Below, in pieces: positions 31,825 to 41,443 of a stretch of 60,093 bases of DNA (its first letter is position 1; each line of letters begins with the position of its first letter). This DNA comes from Actinomycetota bacterium. GTDB lineage: Bacteria > Actinomycetota > Thermoleophilia > BMS3ABIN01. The DNA lies in assembly GCA_023489275.1 (NCBI GenBank), contig JAMDDD010000027.1, forward strand, positions 1 to 60,093, read 5' to 3'. Below the pieces are notes generated by a model. The model was not told the origin of the DNA and made no database searches. It was given only the letters and a program-made list of their open reading frames with translations. Position numbers and translations under genes: made by a program.

Positions 31825-34287
31825 GTGAGCAGCTTACATGGATTGACCTGGAAACGCCGGCTTTATCCTGCGGCAATGGTGCGCGCGGCGGCAGGCGCCG
31901 TCCGGAAGAGAAAATCAAGGATGGACGTGACGGGCGTCCGGCGCCGGGTAAGGTTTCAGATTCGCACCCGCCAAAAGAGCGCGGGCATGTTGCGCGACCT
32001 GGTGATAGTTTTTGCCGTCTTTGCCACCGCGCTGGTATTAACCTCTGTGCTTGATCTGCACAGTTCTTTTGAAACAGCTTCGCTGGAGCTGAAAGGGAGC
32101 CCGTTTCAGTATGACGAGATCGTCGTCGCGCTCGGCATTCTGGCGGCGGCTCTCAGCGCTTTTGCCGTACGCCGATGGCGCGAGCTGGAGGTGGAGATAG
32201 ACGAGCGGCTGGTGATCGAAGATGCGCTTAGCGAAAGCGAAGATCGTTACCGGACGTTGGCGGAAGCCGCCCAGGATTTCATCTTTATCATTTCTCCGGA
32301 CCGTCGGATCCGGTACATCAACACTTTTGCTGCGGCCGAGCTGGGAAGACCGGTGGCAAAGATCGTGGGAAACCCCGGCGATGAAGTCTTGCCGGCGGGG
32401 ATGACGGGCCAGGGAGAGTTTGACGTAAGCCAGGTTTTTTCTGATGGGCGGCCGCTCCACCTGGAGAACCTCGTCCTCTTTTCCGGGCGGGAGACATGGC
32501 AGAGCATTTCTCTGGTGCCAATTCTTGATGAAAGCGGCGCCGTCGGTTCCGTGCTGGGAATTGCCCGGGACATAACGGAGCGGAAACTGGCCGAAAACGA
32601 GCTGATCGAGGCTCATGAGAACCTGGAGCAAACGGTTGCCGAGCGGACAGATGAGCTGAAGTTTGTCAATAAGCGGCTCAAGACTGAACTCGATGAGAAA
32701 GAAAAATCTGATCAGAAATTACGGGCGGTCAACCGGGCGCTCAGGACCGCCAAAGCGGCAAACCTGGCGCTGGTAACAGCCTCGGGAGAGCCGGAGCTGC
32801 TGGAAGCCATCTGCCGCGCCGCGGTTGAAATGGGAGGATACCGGTTTGCCTGGGTCGGTTTTGCCGTCCAGGATGAGGACCGGACCGTCAAGCCGGTTGC
32901 GTCGGCAGGGCATGAGCAAGGTTATCTGGATGCGGTCAGCCACAGCTGGGGCGGGGGCATTTTGGGAGAAGGGCCAATCGGCGTGGCCTTAAGGAGCGCC
33001 AGCCCCTGCGTTGTCAGGGACATTCCCTCTGAGCCTGATTTCGCTCCCTGGCGGGCAGAATCCCAGCTGCGCGATTACGCCTCCATGGTGGCGTTGCCGC
33101 TCACCAGCGGCCCGCGCACGTTCGGGGCGCTGAATATCTACGCCTCCCAGAAAGACGCTTTCGACGATGAGGAAGTGGCGCTCTTAAGCGAGTTGGCCGG
33201 AGATCTCTCTTATGGAATTGGCGCCCTCCGGACAAAAGGTGAGCGGGACGAACAACTGGTCATGCTCAGGCGCACGGGCGAGCAGCTGTCGCTCCTGCTT
33301 GAATCTCTCCCGATCATTTTCTATACGGGCAAGACCGGCGACGATTTTGGCATCACTTATGTTAGTAACAATGTTCAGGTTGTGGCCGGTTACTCTCCTG
33401 ATGAGATCACCGTCGATGCCTCATTCTGGGCAGACCGGGTTCACCCGGACGATGCTTCTCGGATCTTTGAAGAGATGGACAAGATATTTGACAGGAGCCT
33501 GCATGAATATGAATACCGCTGGCAGACTGCGGACGGCTCTTACAAGTGGTTTCTCGACATCCACCGGCTGGTTAAAGACTCGGAAGCCAAAGGCAGCATT
33601 GTCGGGATGTGGCTTGACATCACATCCAGGAAGAGTGGAGAAGAATCACTGCTCAAGGTGAAGAGAGATCTGGAATCGGAGGCGGCGCGGCGAAGTGAAG
33701 AGCTCCAGGCGGCGCTGGCGAGACTGGCAGAAAGCAACCGCGAGCTTAACCTGCAAAACAGACAGGCCGCCATCTTTGCCGACATGGAAGAGATTCTGCA
33801 AAACTGTCTCGACGTGAGCGAAGCGCTCACCGTTTTCACCCGGTTCGGAGGAGTACTGTTTCCCGGTGATTCGGGGTGCGTTTACGTCAGCGAAGCGGCC
33901 GGCGGCAGCTTCCGCAAGGCGGCCATCTGGGGCGGCGACCCACCCCGGGCGAGGGAGTTTTCCCGGGAAGATTGCTGGTCCCTCCGCCAGCAGCAACCGC
34001 ACGTTTTCGAAGAAGATAGCGCCGGCGCGCGCTGCCGCCATCTGATGGCGGAGGAAGGCGGTCCTTACATATGCGTGCCGATGAAAACCGGGGGACGGGC
34101 GATCGGCGTACTGACAGTTCTGGCTGGAAATGGCAAAGAGGGGCAGCCGATGAGCTCCCGGCTCAAGCTGGCCCGGGGGGCGGCCGAGCGATTGAGCTCA
34201 GTCCTCTACAATCTGAAACTGCGTGAAGCTTTGCTCGAAGGATCGATCGAGGATCCATTCAGTCCGCCGGGGCAACAGGCGGCGTAA
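31825..34287 (+). CDS. Membrane PAS-GAF-PAS-GAF sensor lacking an output domain
   Basis: 820 residues. Two membrane helices (about 57-76 and 97-115), PAS (about 140-260, ending VLGIARDITERK), coiled coil, GAF (about 310-470), PAS (about 490-605, VGMWLDITSRK), coiled coil, GAF (about 650-800). The end NLKLREALLEGSIEDP is what normally joins a GAF domain to GGDEF (where S-I-R-D-P-L-T-G-L-x-N-R-R would follow), but here it reads FSPPGQQAA and stops. No kinase, GGDEF or other output domain is present. It is likely a truncated diguanylate cyclase. The GTG start at 31825 is uncertain; ATG at 31921 is an alternative. Confidence 0.85.
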   Translation: MSSLHGLTWKRRLYPAAMVRAAAGAVRKRKSRMDVTGVRRRVRFQIRTRQKSAGMLRDLVIVFAVFATALVLTSVLDLHSSFETASLELKGSPFQYDEIVVALGILAAALSAFAVRRWRELEVEIDERLVIEDALSESEDRYRTLAEAAQDFIFIISPDRRIRYINTFAAAELGRPVAKIVGNPGDEVLPAGMTGQGEFDVSQVFSDGRPLHLENLVLFSGRETWQSISLVPILDESGAVGSVLGIARDITERKLAENELIEAHENLEQTVAERTDELKFVNKRLKTELDEKEKSDQKLRAVNRALRTAKAANLALVTASGEPELLEAICRAAVEMGGYRFAWVGFAVQDEDRTVKPVASAGHEQGYLDAVSHSWGGGILGEGPIGVALRSASPCVVRDIPSEPDFAPWRAESQLRDYASMVALPLTSGPRTFGALNIYASQKDAFDDEEVALLSELAGDLSYGIGALRTKGERDEQLVMLRRTGEQLSLLLESLPIIFYTGKTGDDFGITYVSNNVQVVAGYSPDEITVDASFWADRVHPDDASRIFEEMDKIFDRSLHEYEYRWQTADGSYKWFLDIHRLVKDSEAKGSIVGMWLDITSRKSGEESLLKVKRDLESEAARRSEELQAALARLAESNRELNLQNRQAAIFADMEEILQNCLDVSEALTVFTRFGGVLFPGDSGCVYVSEAAGGSFRKAAIWGGDPPRAREFSREDCWSLRQQQPHVFEEDSAGARCRHLMAEEGGPYICVPMKTGGRAIGVLTVLAGNGKEGQPMSSRLKLARGAAERLSSVLYNLKLREALLEGSIEDPFSPPGQQAA

Positions 34288-34552
34288 CACTCCGGCAAGA
34301 TCAACCCGGTTTTTTCCTGATCCGGCAATTGCCGGGAAAGGAATTCCCCTATCCGGCACGAATGAAGAAAATCAAGATACATTTTTGCTCACAACTGCGG
34401 CACGCGGGCGGGCGACCGTCCGGCAGGGCGGCGCCGCAGAGGTGGGGAGGCAGGGCGGGGACTTAGGCGCGGTGCTTGGTCCCCGCCCTAAAAGAGCGGA
34501 TGGCAGATGGCGGATCTCAGTAATGCAAATCCGGGCCTGCCCACATTAAACG
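34288..34552. other. Non-coding gap between convergent genes with a long hairpin
   Basis: No gene is supported. It has a 14-base palindrome CCGGCAATTGCCGG (34322-34335) and an 11-bp stem AGGGCGGGGAC (34452-34462) / GTCCCCGCCCT (34479-34489) without a U-tract on either side. GCGGATGGCAGATGGCGGAT (34497 onwards) belongs to a dispersed intergenic motif family. Confidence 0.45.
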
Positions 34553-35740
34553 TTAGAAGTCAGACGTACCAAGGAACTGTCCCATCAGCTCCCAGCCGTT
34601 CTCGATCCGGAGCGCCGACCGGGAGGCGGAGGCTTCATTGAACTCAAGTCCGGAGCCGGAGGAGCTTGCCGGTTCGTAAACGACAAAAGGGACCTCCTCG
34701 TCCGTGTGGGTTTTAATCTCTACCGGCGTGGCGTGGTCGGGGAGCACCATAATTTTTAAGCCAGAAGGCGCCTCCTTTAGCAGCGTGCCCACCAGGTCGC
34801 GGTCAAAGCGCTCGATAGCGTTAAGCTTCTCCCGAACGCTTCCCATGTGCGAGGCTTCGTCGGGCGCTTCCACATGCACGTAGACAAAATCCTTCCTGCT
34901 TAACTCCGCCGCCGCCGTCATGGCCTTGGCGGCATAATCGGTATCCAGATACCCGGTCGCCCCCGGCACTTCGATGACGTCGAGACCGGCGTACTTGCCC
35001 AGCCCCTTCACCAGATCAACGGCGGATATCACCGATCCCTCCATCCCGAACATCTGCTGAAAAGAAGGCATCCGGGGGGCACGCCCCTGTCCCCACAGCC
35101 AGATCATATTGGCGGGGGTCTCGCCGCGTTCGCGGCGGCTCTGATTCACAGGATGGTTTTCAAGCAGCTTTGCCGAAGCGCTCATCAGCTGCTTTAGCCA
35201 ATCGGACCCTTCGCCGCGGGGCAGGAACCCGGCTACGGGTCTGCCGCTGATATCATGCGGCGGCGTGCACTTGGCATTGGCGGCGCGGCCGGGAGATATC
35301 ATGATATGACGGTAGCTCAAACCAGCGTAGAAGGTTGCCGCCGCCCCGCCCAGCCCTGATTGAAGGCTGCCGATGAGCCGGGCCGCTTCTTCTGTGCCAA
35401 TATGGCCGGCAGCAAAATCGCGCATGACGCCGTCTTCAACGCAGACGAGATTGCAACGAAAAGCGACGTCGTCCGGGCCTAGCTCGATGCCCAGGCTGGC
35501 TGCTTCCAGAGGGGCACGGCCCGTGTAATAAACGTGGGGGTCATAACCGAGGACGCACAGGTTGGCAACATCGCTGCCTGCCGGAAAACCCGCCGGTATC
35601 GTCCGGACGAGCCCGGTGCGGCCGCCCGCGGCCAGGCGATCCAGATTGGCAGTGCGGGCGGCGGCCAGCGGCGTCCTGCCGCCAAGCTCATCCAGCGGAT
35701 GGTCGGCAGAACCGTCAGGGATCAGAACGGCGTGCTTCAC
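34553..35740 (-). CDS. Proposed homoserine kinase of the ApgM (archaeal-type phosphoglycerate mutase) family
   Basis: 395 residues of the alkaline-phosphatase superfamily: the N-terminal IPDGSADHP holds the first metal Asp, SDVANLCVLGYDP the nucleophile serine region, and YVHVEAPDEASHMG plus VLPDHATPVEIKTH the other metal ligands. By sequence alone it would be called cofactor-independent phosphoglycerate mutase. However, it is four bases downstream of thrC in a hom-thrC operon with no GHMP-type thrB visible, the arrangement described for the subfamily of proposed homoserine kinases. The window also has a separate gpmI. I therefore favour phosphorylation of homoserine in threonine synthesis; not proven. 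Confidence 0.8.
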   Translation of the reverse strand: MKHAVLIPDGSADHPLDELGGRTPLAAARTANLDRLAAGGRTGLVRTIPAGFPAGSDVANLCVLGYDPHVYYTGRAPLEAASLGIELGPDDVAFRCNLVCVEDGVMRDFAAGHIGTEEAARLIGSLQSGLGGAAATFYAGLSYRHIMISPGRAANAKCTPPHDISGRPVAGFLPRGEGSDWLKQLMSASAKLLENHPVNQSRRERGETPANMIWLWGQGRAPRMPSFQQMFGMEGSVISAVDLVKGLGKYAGLDVIEVPGATGYLDTDYAAKAMTAAAELSRKDFVYVHVEAPDEASHMGSVREKLNAIERFDRDLVGTLLKEAPSGLKIMVLPDHATPVEIKTHTDEEVPFVVYEPASSSGSGLEFNEASASRSALRIENGWELMGQFLGTSDF

Positions 35741-35744
35741 CTCT

Positions 35745-36812
35745 TCACCGCTTTAGCTGCAGGACCTGAACGACACGGTTGAAATCCGCTTCTACCCGCT
35801 TGACCTCGCTGCCGGTACTGATAGCGGTGTCCGGATCCTTAAGGCCATGACCGGTAAGGACGCATACTACAGTATCTCCTTCCCGGAACAGCCCTGCATT
35901 CTGCTGTTTGATGACGCCGGCCAGGCTGGCGGCGGAAGCCGGTTCGCAAAATGTGCCTTCGGCGGCTGCGACCAGATGGTAGGCGTCGATGATCTCCTCA
36001 TCAGTTACGGAATCGATCAGTCCGCCGGAGTCCCTCGCGGCTGCCAGCGCCTGATCCCCGCGGGCCGGCTTGCCAATGCGGATGGCGGTGGCAATCGTTT
36101 CCGGATGCTCAACCGGACGGCCCGTGACCAGCGGCGACGCTCCCGCGGCCTGGAACCCGATCATCCGGGGCAGGGCAGAGCATTTTCCGGCATCCCGGTA
36201 TTCATTAAATCCCTTCCAGTAGGCGGTGATATTGCCGGCATTGCCGACGGGGATGGCCAGATAATCGGGGGCCTTGCCCAGGCTGTCAGCGACCTCAAAG
36301 GCCCCGGTTTTCTGCCCTTCCAGACGGTAGGGGTTGATTGAATTAACCAGTTGAATCGGATAATTGTCAACTATCTTTCTGACAATGGCAAGGGCCTGAT
36401 CAAAATTGCCGTTTATCGAAAGCACCTCGGCCCCATGGGTGATCGCCTGGGCGAGCTTGCCGGCGGCAATTTTTCCTTCCGGGATGATGACGATGCAGCG
36501 AATTCCGGCCCGGCCGGCGTAGGCCGCGGCCGCCGCCGACGTGTTGCCGGTGGAAGCGCAGACGACGGCGGTGGCGCCCTCTTCGAGCCCCTTGGAAACA
36601 GCCATCGTCATTCCCCGGTCCTTGAAGCTTCCCGTCGGGTTTAGCCCCTCCAGTTTCAAATACAGATTCAGGCCCAGCCGGTCTCCCAGCCGCGGCGCCG
36701 GCAGCAGTGGCGTGTTTCCCTCCGCCAGGCTGATCACCGGCGTGTTTTCCGTAACCGGCAGGAAGCGGCGGTATCTTTCAATCAGGGCGGTATCCCGGCC
36801 GCTATTCTTCAT
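35745..36812 (-). CDS. thrC: Threonine synthase
   Basis: 355 residues starting at the ATG at 36812 (GAGGGAA site), which overlaps the end of hom by 11 bases; the longer frame to 36854 is unlikely. It is fold-type II PLP: the PLP lysine in GSFKDRGM (about residue 60), the [18 protein letters not shown] phosphate cradle and the [11 protein letters not shown] loop. It converts O-phosphohomoserine to threonine. Second gene of hom-thrC-homoserine kinase. Confidence 0.97.
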   Translation of the reverse strand: MKNSGRDTALIERYRRFLPVTENTPVISLAEGNTPLLPAPRLGDRLGLNLYLKLEGLNPTGSFKDRGMTMAVSKGLEEGATAVVCASTGNTSAAAAAYAGRAGIRCIVIIPEGKIAAGKLAQAITHGAEVLSINGNFDQALAIVRKIVDNYPIQLVNSINPYRLEGQKTGAFEVADSLGKAPDYLAIPVGNAGNITAYWKGFNEYRDAGKCSALPRMIGFQAAGASPLVTGRPVEHPETIATAIRIGKPARGDQALAAARDSGGLIDSVTDEEIIDAYHLVAAAEGTFCEPASAASLAGVIKQQNAGLFREGDTVVCVLTGHGLKDPDTAISTGSEVKRVEADFNRVVQVLQLKR

Positions 36813-38094
36813 TTCCCTCGACCCGGATCGGGCGGGGCGCCGACTTGACCACATCCAGTTTCCCCACCTTCTCGATGGAGGCGTTAAAACTGGCTTCGTT
36901 CACCGGGTGAAATACCATCACCAGCTCCGCATGAGCGCCGCGCCCCTTTTGAAGGACACTTTGAATGCTGACCCTGTGCTCGCCAAATGTGCTGGCGATC
37001 GCGGCAAGCACGCCCGGCTCATCTTCCACTTCCAGCCGCAGGTAAAAAGTCGAGACGACCTCATCATCAGGGAAAAACTCAAGCTCCCGGTAGGCCGCCG
37101 GGTACTCCAGGAACCCGGGAGCGGCCCGCCGGGCAACGACCGAGATGATGTCGCTCATGACGGCCGAAGCCGTTTCCATCCCGCCGGCGCCGGGGCCGGA
37201 AAGCATGATCTCGTCGATGGTGGTTCCTTCCAGAAAGACGGCGTTGTATGCTCCGTTAACCGAAGCCAGGGGATGGTCCTGCTTCAGAAGCGCCGGATAG
37301 ACGCGCACATTTATTTTGTTCTTGTAGAGCTTGGCGACGCCCAGCAGCTTCGCGGTCAGGCCGAGCTCCCGGGCATATGCGAGGTCCAGGGAGCTGACGT
37401 GCTCGATGCCGGCGCAGGCGACGTCTTCCAGCTCGACCCTGGTGTGGAAAGCAATTGACGCCAGGATCGCCATCTTGGCGGCGGCGTCTTTGCCGCTAAT
37501 GTCCGACGTGGGGTCCGCCTCGGCGTAACCCCATTCCTGCGCCCGTGCCAGAGCGTCCTTGAACTTCGCGCCGGTGCGGCTCATCTCGGTGAGGATGAAA
37601 TTGGTGGTGCCGTTGACAATCCCGTAGATGCTTTTCAGGTCTGCTGCCACCATTGATTCGCGCAGCACCTTGATCACGGGGATGGCGCCGGCGACGCTGG
37701 CCTCAAACCTTATCTGCGTCTTTTTTTCCTCGGCCAGCCGGAACAGGTAAAAGCCCTGCTGCGAGAGCAGCTGTTTGTTGGCGGTGACCACCGCCTTGCC
37801 GCTTGTCAGCGCCGCCGTTACATAATCAAACGCCGGCTCGGTGCCGCCGATCAGCTCAGCCACGATGGAGATTTCCGGATCGTTGAGGATCTCTTCGAAG
37901 TCTTCGGTAAAGAGATCGGCGGGGGCCCCTGTTCGCGGAATTGCCACATCCTTGACAAGCACCCTCTTGACACTGATGACGGCGCCCGTTGCTTTCTCGA
38001 TCTCGCCGGCTTGATCCTGAAGCAGCTGGTAGACATTGGAGCCAACGGTGCCGTATCCCAGCAGGCCGATAAATATTTTTTCGTTAACCGGCAT
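36802..38094 (-). CDS. hom: Homoserine dehydrogenase
   Basis: 430 residues. The NAD(P) fold is [16 protein letters not shown]; the catalytic core includes the [14 protein letters not shown] and [10 protein letters not shown] motifs and a [18 protein letters not shown] signature. A C-terminal ACT domain (about 345-420, [16 protein letters not shown]) suggests feedback control by threonine. It reduces aspartate semialdehyde to homoserine. It is the first gene of the threonine operon; its leader has an extended -10 at about 38203-38211. Confidence 0.97.
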   Translation of the reverse strand: MPVNEKIFIGLLGYGTVGSNVYQLLQDQAGEIEKATGAVISVKRVLVKDVAIPRTGAPADLFTEDFEEILNDPEISIVAELIGGTEPAFDYVTAALTSGKAVVTANKQLLSQQGFYLFRLAEEKKTQIRFEASVAGAIPVIKVLRESMVAADLKSIYGIVNGTTNFILTEMSRTGAKFKDALARAQEWGYAEADPTSDISGKDAAAKMAILASIAFHTRVELEDVACAGIEHVSSLDLAYARELGLTAKLLGVAKLYKNKINVRVYPALLKQDHPLASVNGAYNAVFLEGTTIDEIMLSGPGAGGMETASAVMSDIISVVARRAAPGFLEYPAAYRELEFFPDDEVVSTFYLRLEVEDEPGVLAAIASTFGEHRVSIQSVLQKGRGAHAELVMVFHPVNEASFNASIEKVGKLDVVKSAPRPIRVEGNEE

Positions 38095-38202
38095 TAAGAG
38101 CCTATCCAGTAAATCATCCCGGCAAAGATTCAGGCCGCGGTTTTATCCAAAGTCCGGAGGCCAAAAGGCAGCGTCCGGTTTTATCCTCTTTTCCGACGCC
38201 AA

Positions 38203-38211
38203 ATAATATCA
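38203..38211 (-). promoter_or_regulatory. Possible extended -10 promoter of the threonine operon
   Basis: Minus strand TGATATTAT: an extended -10 (TG-n-TATTAT). No clear -35. It would give a leader of about 100 bases containing the stem GCGTCGG / CCGGACGC. Confidence 0.35.
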
Positions 38212-38266
38212 GGAGAAGAGGTGACTGGGAAGCCGGCTTGCCGGTTCTGGATGCCTGCTAAAAGGT

Positions 38267-39460
38267 CTAGAGCCGGCAGGCGCCCGCATAGGCGCCGCCA
38301 GGACCGCCGACGTTGCCGATGGAAACCACTTCACCATCGGTAGGAGCGTGAATCATCTTTCCGCCGCCGATGTAGATGCCAACGTGACTGATGGGATGAT
38401 AGAAGAAAACCAGGTCGCCCGGCTGCAGCTGGTCATAACGGATCGGCGTACCAGAATAATACTGGGCGGAAGCCGAGTGGGGCAGAGTGATTCCCAACTG
38501 GGCGTAGACATACATAACCAGGCCGGAGCAGTCAAAACCGGTTGCCGGGTCGTGGCCTCCCCAGACGTAAGGGACACCCAGATAGCGCATCGCGATAGCG
38601 ACGGCGCCTCCGGTGGTGGGAGGCGGTGGCGCCACCGGCGGTGATGGGCCGGGTGCCGGGTTTGCCGGCGGAGCGGAATTTGAGGGGGGTGATGGAGGCT
38701 GGGGAGCCGGATCGGACTGAACCGGAGAAGGGCTGGACTGGACCGGGTCTGCCGCCCCGCCCGATCCGGATGAGTCACTTTGAGCCGGAGGTCCGCCATT
38801 TTGCCATTGTTGCTGTTGCTCCTGGGCGACCATCTGCGCGATATCGCCCTGGACGCTCGCGAGCACCGCCTGGCGTTGGGCCAGTCGGGCCTGGATCTGG
38901 TCCTTTTCCGAAGTGATTGTCCCGAGCAGATCCTCCTGTTGTTTCTTTGTCCGGTCCAGCTCGGTCTGTGATTTTTCCACCCGGGATTTACAGGCGAGGA
39001 CGGCGGCGACATCGTTTCGGTCCTGACTGCTGATCCTGCCGAGCAGAGTGACCCGGGTAAGGAAATCGTTAAAGTTGCTGGTATCAAAAAAGACGTCAAT
39101 TAGGCTCAGGTTGCCGTCGCGGTAAATCTCTGAAAGTCTTTTATTCAGCCGTTCCTGCGCTGTTTTGAGCTTTTGTGAGGATTGACTCAGCTCTTCCTGA
39201 TTATCCGAGATTTTCTGCTTTGTATTTTCCAGCATGACGTTGGCCTCGTCGTAACGCTCAACCGCCTGCTCCGCCTGCTGGTTTATTGACGTGACCTCGG
39301 CAGAGACCTGGTTTGCTTCTGCCTGTTTGGAAGCCAGGTCGTCAGGCGCCGCCAGCGCCGTCGCCAGCACCGTCGACGTCATTACCGCTGCCGCCAGTGT
39401 GGCGGCAAGCCTGAACAAAATCAGGTTACGGTTATGTAACCTACCCGGCTGCATCGTCAT
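38267..39460 (-). CDS. Secreted coiled-coil NlpC/P60 peptidoglycan hydrolase
   Basis: 397 residues. A signal peptide (1-38) ends at ALAAPD. Residues 40-218 are a long coiled coil (Gln/Glu/Lys-rich, NQVSAEVTSINQQ onward) like FtsX-activated PcsB/RipC-type proteins. A Pro/Ser linker follows (220-283), then the NlpC/P60 domain (285-397) with Cys311 in FDCSGLV, His359 in ISHVGIY and His371 in KMIHAP. It should cleave stem peptides in the cell wall; the coiled coil probably controls activity. It could be a substrate of the MarP-like protease, by analogy with mycobacteria only. Confidence 0.93.
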   Translation of the reverse strand: MTMQPGRLHNRNLILFRLAATLAAAVMTSTVLATALAAPDDLASKQAEANQVSAEVTSINQQAEQAVERYDEANVMLENTKQKISDNQEELSQSSQKLKTAQERLNKRLSEIYRDGNLSLIDVFFDTSNFNDFLTRVTLLGRISSQDRNDVAAVLACKSRVEKSQTELDRTKKQQEDLLGTITSEKDQIQARLAQRQAVLASVQGDIAQMVAQEQQQQWQNGGPPAQSDSSGSGGAADPVQSSPSPVQSDPAPQPPSPPSNSAPPANPAPGPSPPVAPPPPTTGGAVAIAMRYLGVPYVWGGHDPATGFDCSGLVMYVYAQLGITLPHSASAQYYSGTPIRYDQLQPGDLVFFYHPISHVGIYIGGGKMIHAPTDGEVVSIGNVGGPGGAYAGACRL

Positions 39461-39669
39461 AGCATAAGTGCATCGTTAAACAATAAATATGGCAATAGAT
39501 GCTTCCACCAGGCAGGCCGATACCCTTCTTTTTTAACAGGTCTTTTTCACCCCATTTTTTTGAAATTATTCACGGAAACAGGCTCTAAGGCCGCGAAATG
39601 CAGCTTTAGAATTGCCATCCGCCGGCCGATGGGAGGTTAACGATCACGAATAAATCCCGGGGAGACAAG

Positions 39670-41424
39670 TTGGCCGCATCCTTTCGCAACAGAGCTTTTC
39701 GCTACGGCGTCATCGGGGCATTCGCCGGTTTGGTCTATGCTTTGTTTGCCCTTGTCTTCGAGAGCCGCTTTGGAGCCCACTATGAAGACATCCATCTGTT
39801 TCTGGCCCCGGTCTTTCTGGGCCTCCCGGCGGCGATCATCGGCCGGGAAGAGAACCGGATCCGGAAGCAGGCGCTGCTGCTGGATGAGGCCAGAAAGCGG
39901 TTTTCCGCCCTGACGCATTCAGCGATTGCCGAACGGGAATGGGACGTTACTTTTCACGATCCCTCCGTGCCAAATTGCTGGGAGGTGAAGAACTGCGGCT
40001 CAACCAGCTGTCCCGCCTACGGCAAGGAACACATCCGCTGCTGGTTGATCGCCGGCACTTTTTGCCGTGGTGAAGTTCAGGGGCGGTTTGCCCAGAAGCT
40101 GGGCAATTGTACAAAATGCGAGATTTATCAACAAACAGTTGGGCTCAATCCCATCAATGAAATCGGCGAGAACTTCAACAGCCTCATGTGGGCCCTGCGG
40201 GAAAAGGAAGACCTGCTTTCGGATGCCAACGCTGAGCTGCAAAAGCAATATGATGCCTTGCAGCAGTTGCAGAAAAAAACCAAAGAGATGGCCGATACCG
40301 ATGTTCTCACCGGCCTGAAAAACCACCGCCATTTCCAGCAGCGCCTCCAGCGCGAAGTATCCCGTTCCAGACGCAGCGGCAAGCCTCTGGCCCTGCTGAT
40401 GCTCGATCTGGACTTCTTCAAATCCGTCAATGACGAGTTCGGACACCAGAAAGGCGACACTGTCCTGGCCTGTCTCGGGCGGCTCTTGCTCCAGGCAATC
40501 AGGGATTGCGATTACGCCGCCCGCTATGGCGGGGAGGAGTTCATGATCATCATGACGGACACAGCCGGCCAGGCGGCATATGAGGCCGCGGAAAGGCTGC
40601 GTTTGGAGCTGCAGCAGGTTGCCGAAGACACCGGTCTGCCATCTGCTTACGTTGGCGCCAGCTTCGGAGTCGCCGACATGCCTGACTGCGCCACCGATGC
40701 TGCCAGTTTGATCGCCGCCGCGGACGCCGCGCTCCTGTTTGCGAAGCGCAAGGGCCGCAACAGGGTTGCTTATTTCCGCGATCTGTCAGAGACAGAGCTG
40801 AATGAAAATGACATCAGGCGCCTGAACAGCCGGCTGGAAGGAGCCAGCCTGCAGACGCTCCGGGCGCTCGCCGAGGCGGTTGACTCCAGCGACGATTATC
40901 CCGGATATAACGTTGACCACATCAGGTGGGTCGCCGGCAAAATGGCGCACCGGTTGGGAATGGATGATGAGCAGGCGGATGCCCTGACTCTGGCGACGAA
41001 GCTACACGACATCGGCAAGGTGGGCGTTCCCGGATCGGTTCTGAGAAAGAAAGAAAAGCTTTCGCCGGCAGAGCTTTCCATGGTCAAGAAGCATCCGGAG
41101 ATTGGCAAGAAGATTCTCGAGGAAGCAGAGCAGTTTCACGAGCTGATCTCGGCAATCCTGTATCACCACGAACGCTGGGATGGCAATGGTTACCCGGATC
41201 GTCTCAAGGGCAAAGAGATTCCACTGATGGCGCGCATTGTCGGGATCATTGACGCGTACCGGGCCATGCTTTCTGATCGTCCGTACCGCAAGGCCCTGAG
41301 TGTGACGCAGGCGGTAGAAGAGTTGGAGAGGGGTAGCGGCACGCAGTTTGATCCGGCCCTGGTCAAAATTTTTGTCGAGCTGGTCCGGAAAGACCTGCAA
41401 GAGAACTTGCGCCAGGCCGGCTAA
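39670..41424 (+). CDS. GGDEF + HD-GYP c-di-GMP enzyme with Cys-rich sensor domain (1)
   Basis: 584 residues, TTG start after GGGGAG. Two membrane helices (about 15-33 and 42-57) are followed by a cysteine-rich domain (about 95-155: CWEVKNC, SCPAYGKEHIRCW, GTFC, CTKCEIYQQ), the two-CW pattern seen in sensor proteins. GGDEF (about 215-365) has the intact active site YGGEEF and an inhibitory I-site RDCD five residues before it. HD-GYP (about 395-580) has HDIGKVG and HHERWDGNGYP, so both synthesis and hydrolysis of c-di-GMP are possible. Tandem paralogue of the next gene. Confidence 0.93.
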   Translation: MAASFRNRAFRYGVIGAFAGLVYALFALVFESRFGAHYEDIHLFLAPVFLGLPAAIIGREENRIRKQALLLDEARKRFSALTHSAIAEREWDVTFHDPSVPNCWEVKNCGSTSCPAYGKEHIRCWLIAGTFCRGEVQGRFAQKLGNCTKCEIYQQTVGLNPINEIGENFNSLMWALREKEDLLSDANAELQKQYDALQQLQKKTKEMADTDVLTGLKNHRHFQQRLQREVSRSRRSGKPLALLMLDLDFFKSVNDEFGHQKGDTVLACLGRLLLQAIRDCDYAARYGGEEFMIIMTDTAGQAAYEAAERLRLELQQVAEDTGLPSAYVGASFGVADMPDCATDAASLIAAADAALLFAKRKGRNRVAYFRDLSETELNENDIRRLNSRLEGASLQTLRALAEAVDSSDDYPGYNVDHIRWVAGKMAHRLGMDDEQADALTLATKLHDIGKVGVPGSVLRKKEKLSPAELSMVKKHPEIGKKILEEAEQFHELISAILYHHERWDGNGYPDRLKGKEIPLMARIVGIIDAYRAMLSDRPYRKALSVTQAVEELERGSGTQFDPALVKIFVELVRKDLQENLRQAG

Positions 41425-41443
41425 ACGAGCGGAAGGGAAAAAC

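Noticed and set aside
34452-34489. 11-bp GC hairpin as a terminator
   Set aside because: No U-tract on either strand and a 16-base loop, so I list it only as a hairpin in the gap.
34223-34549. 108-codon frame after the sensor gene
   Set aside because: Arg/Gly/Ala-rich and overlapping non-coding repeats; only its first residues hint at a lost GGDEF motif, treated as a finding, not a gene.
39461-39669. c-di-AMP (ydaO) riboswitch before the NlpC/P60 gene
   Set aside because: I looked because this class often precedes wall hydrolases in Actinobacteria, but the conserved motifs are absent.
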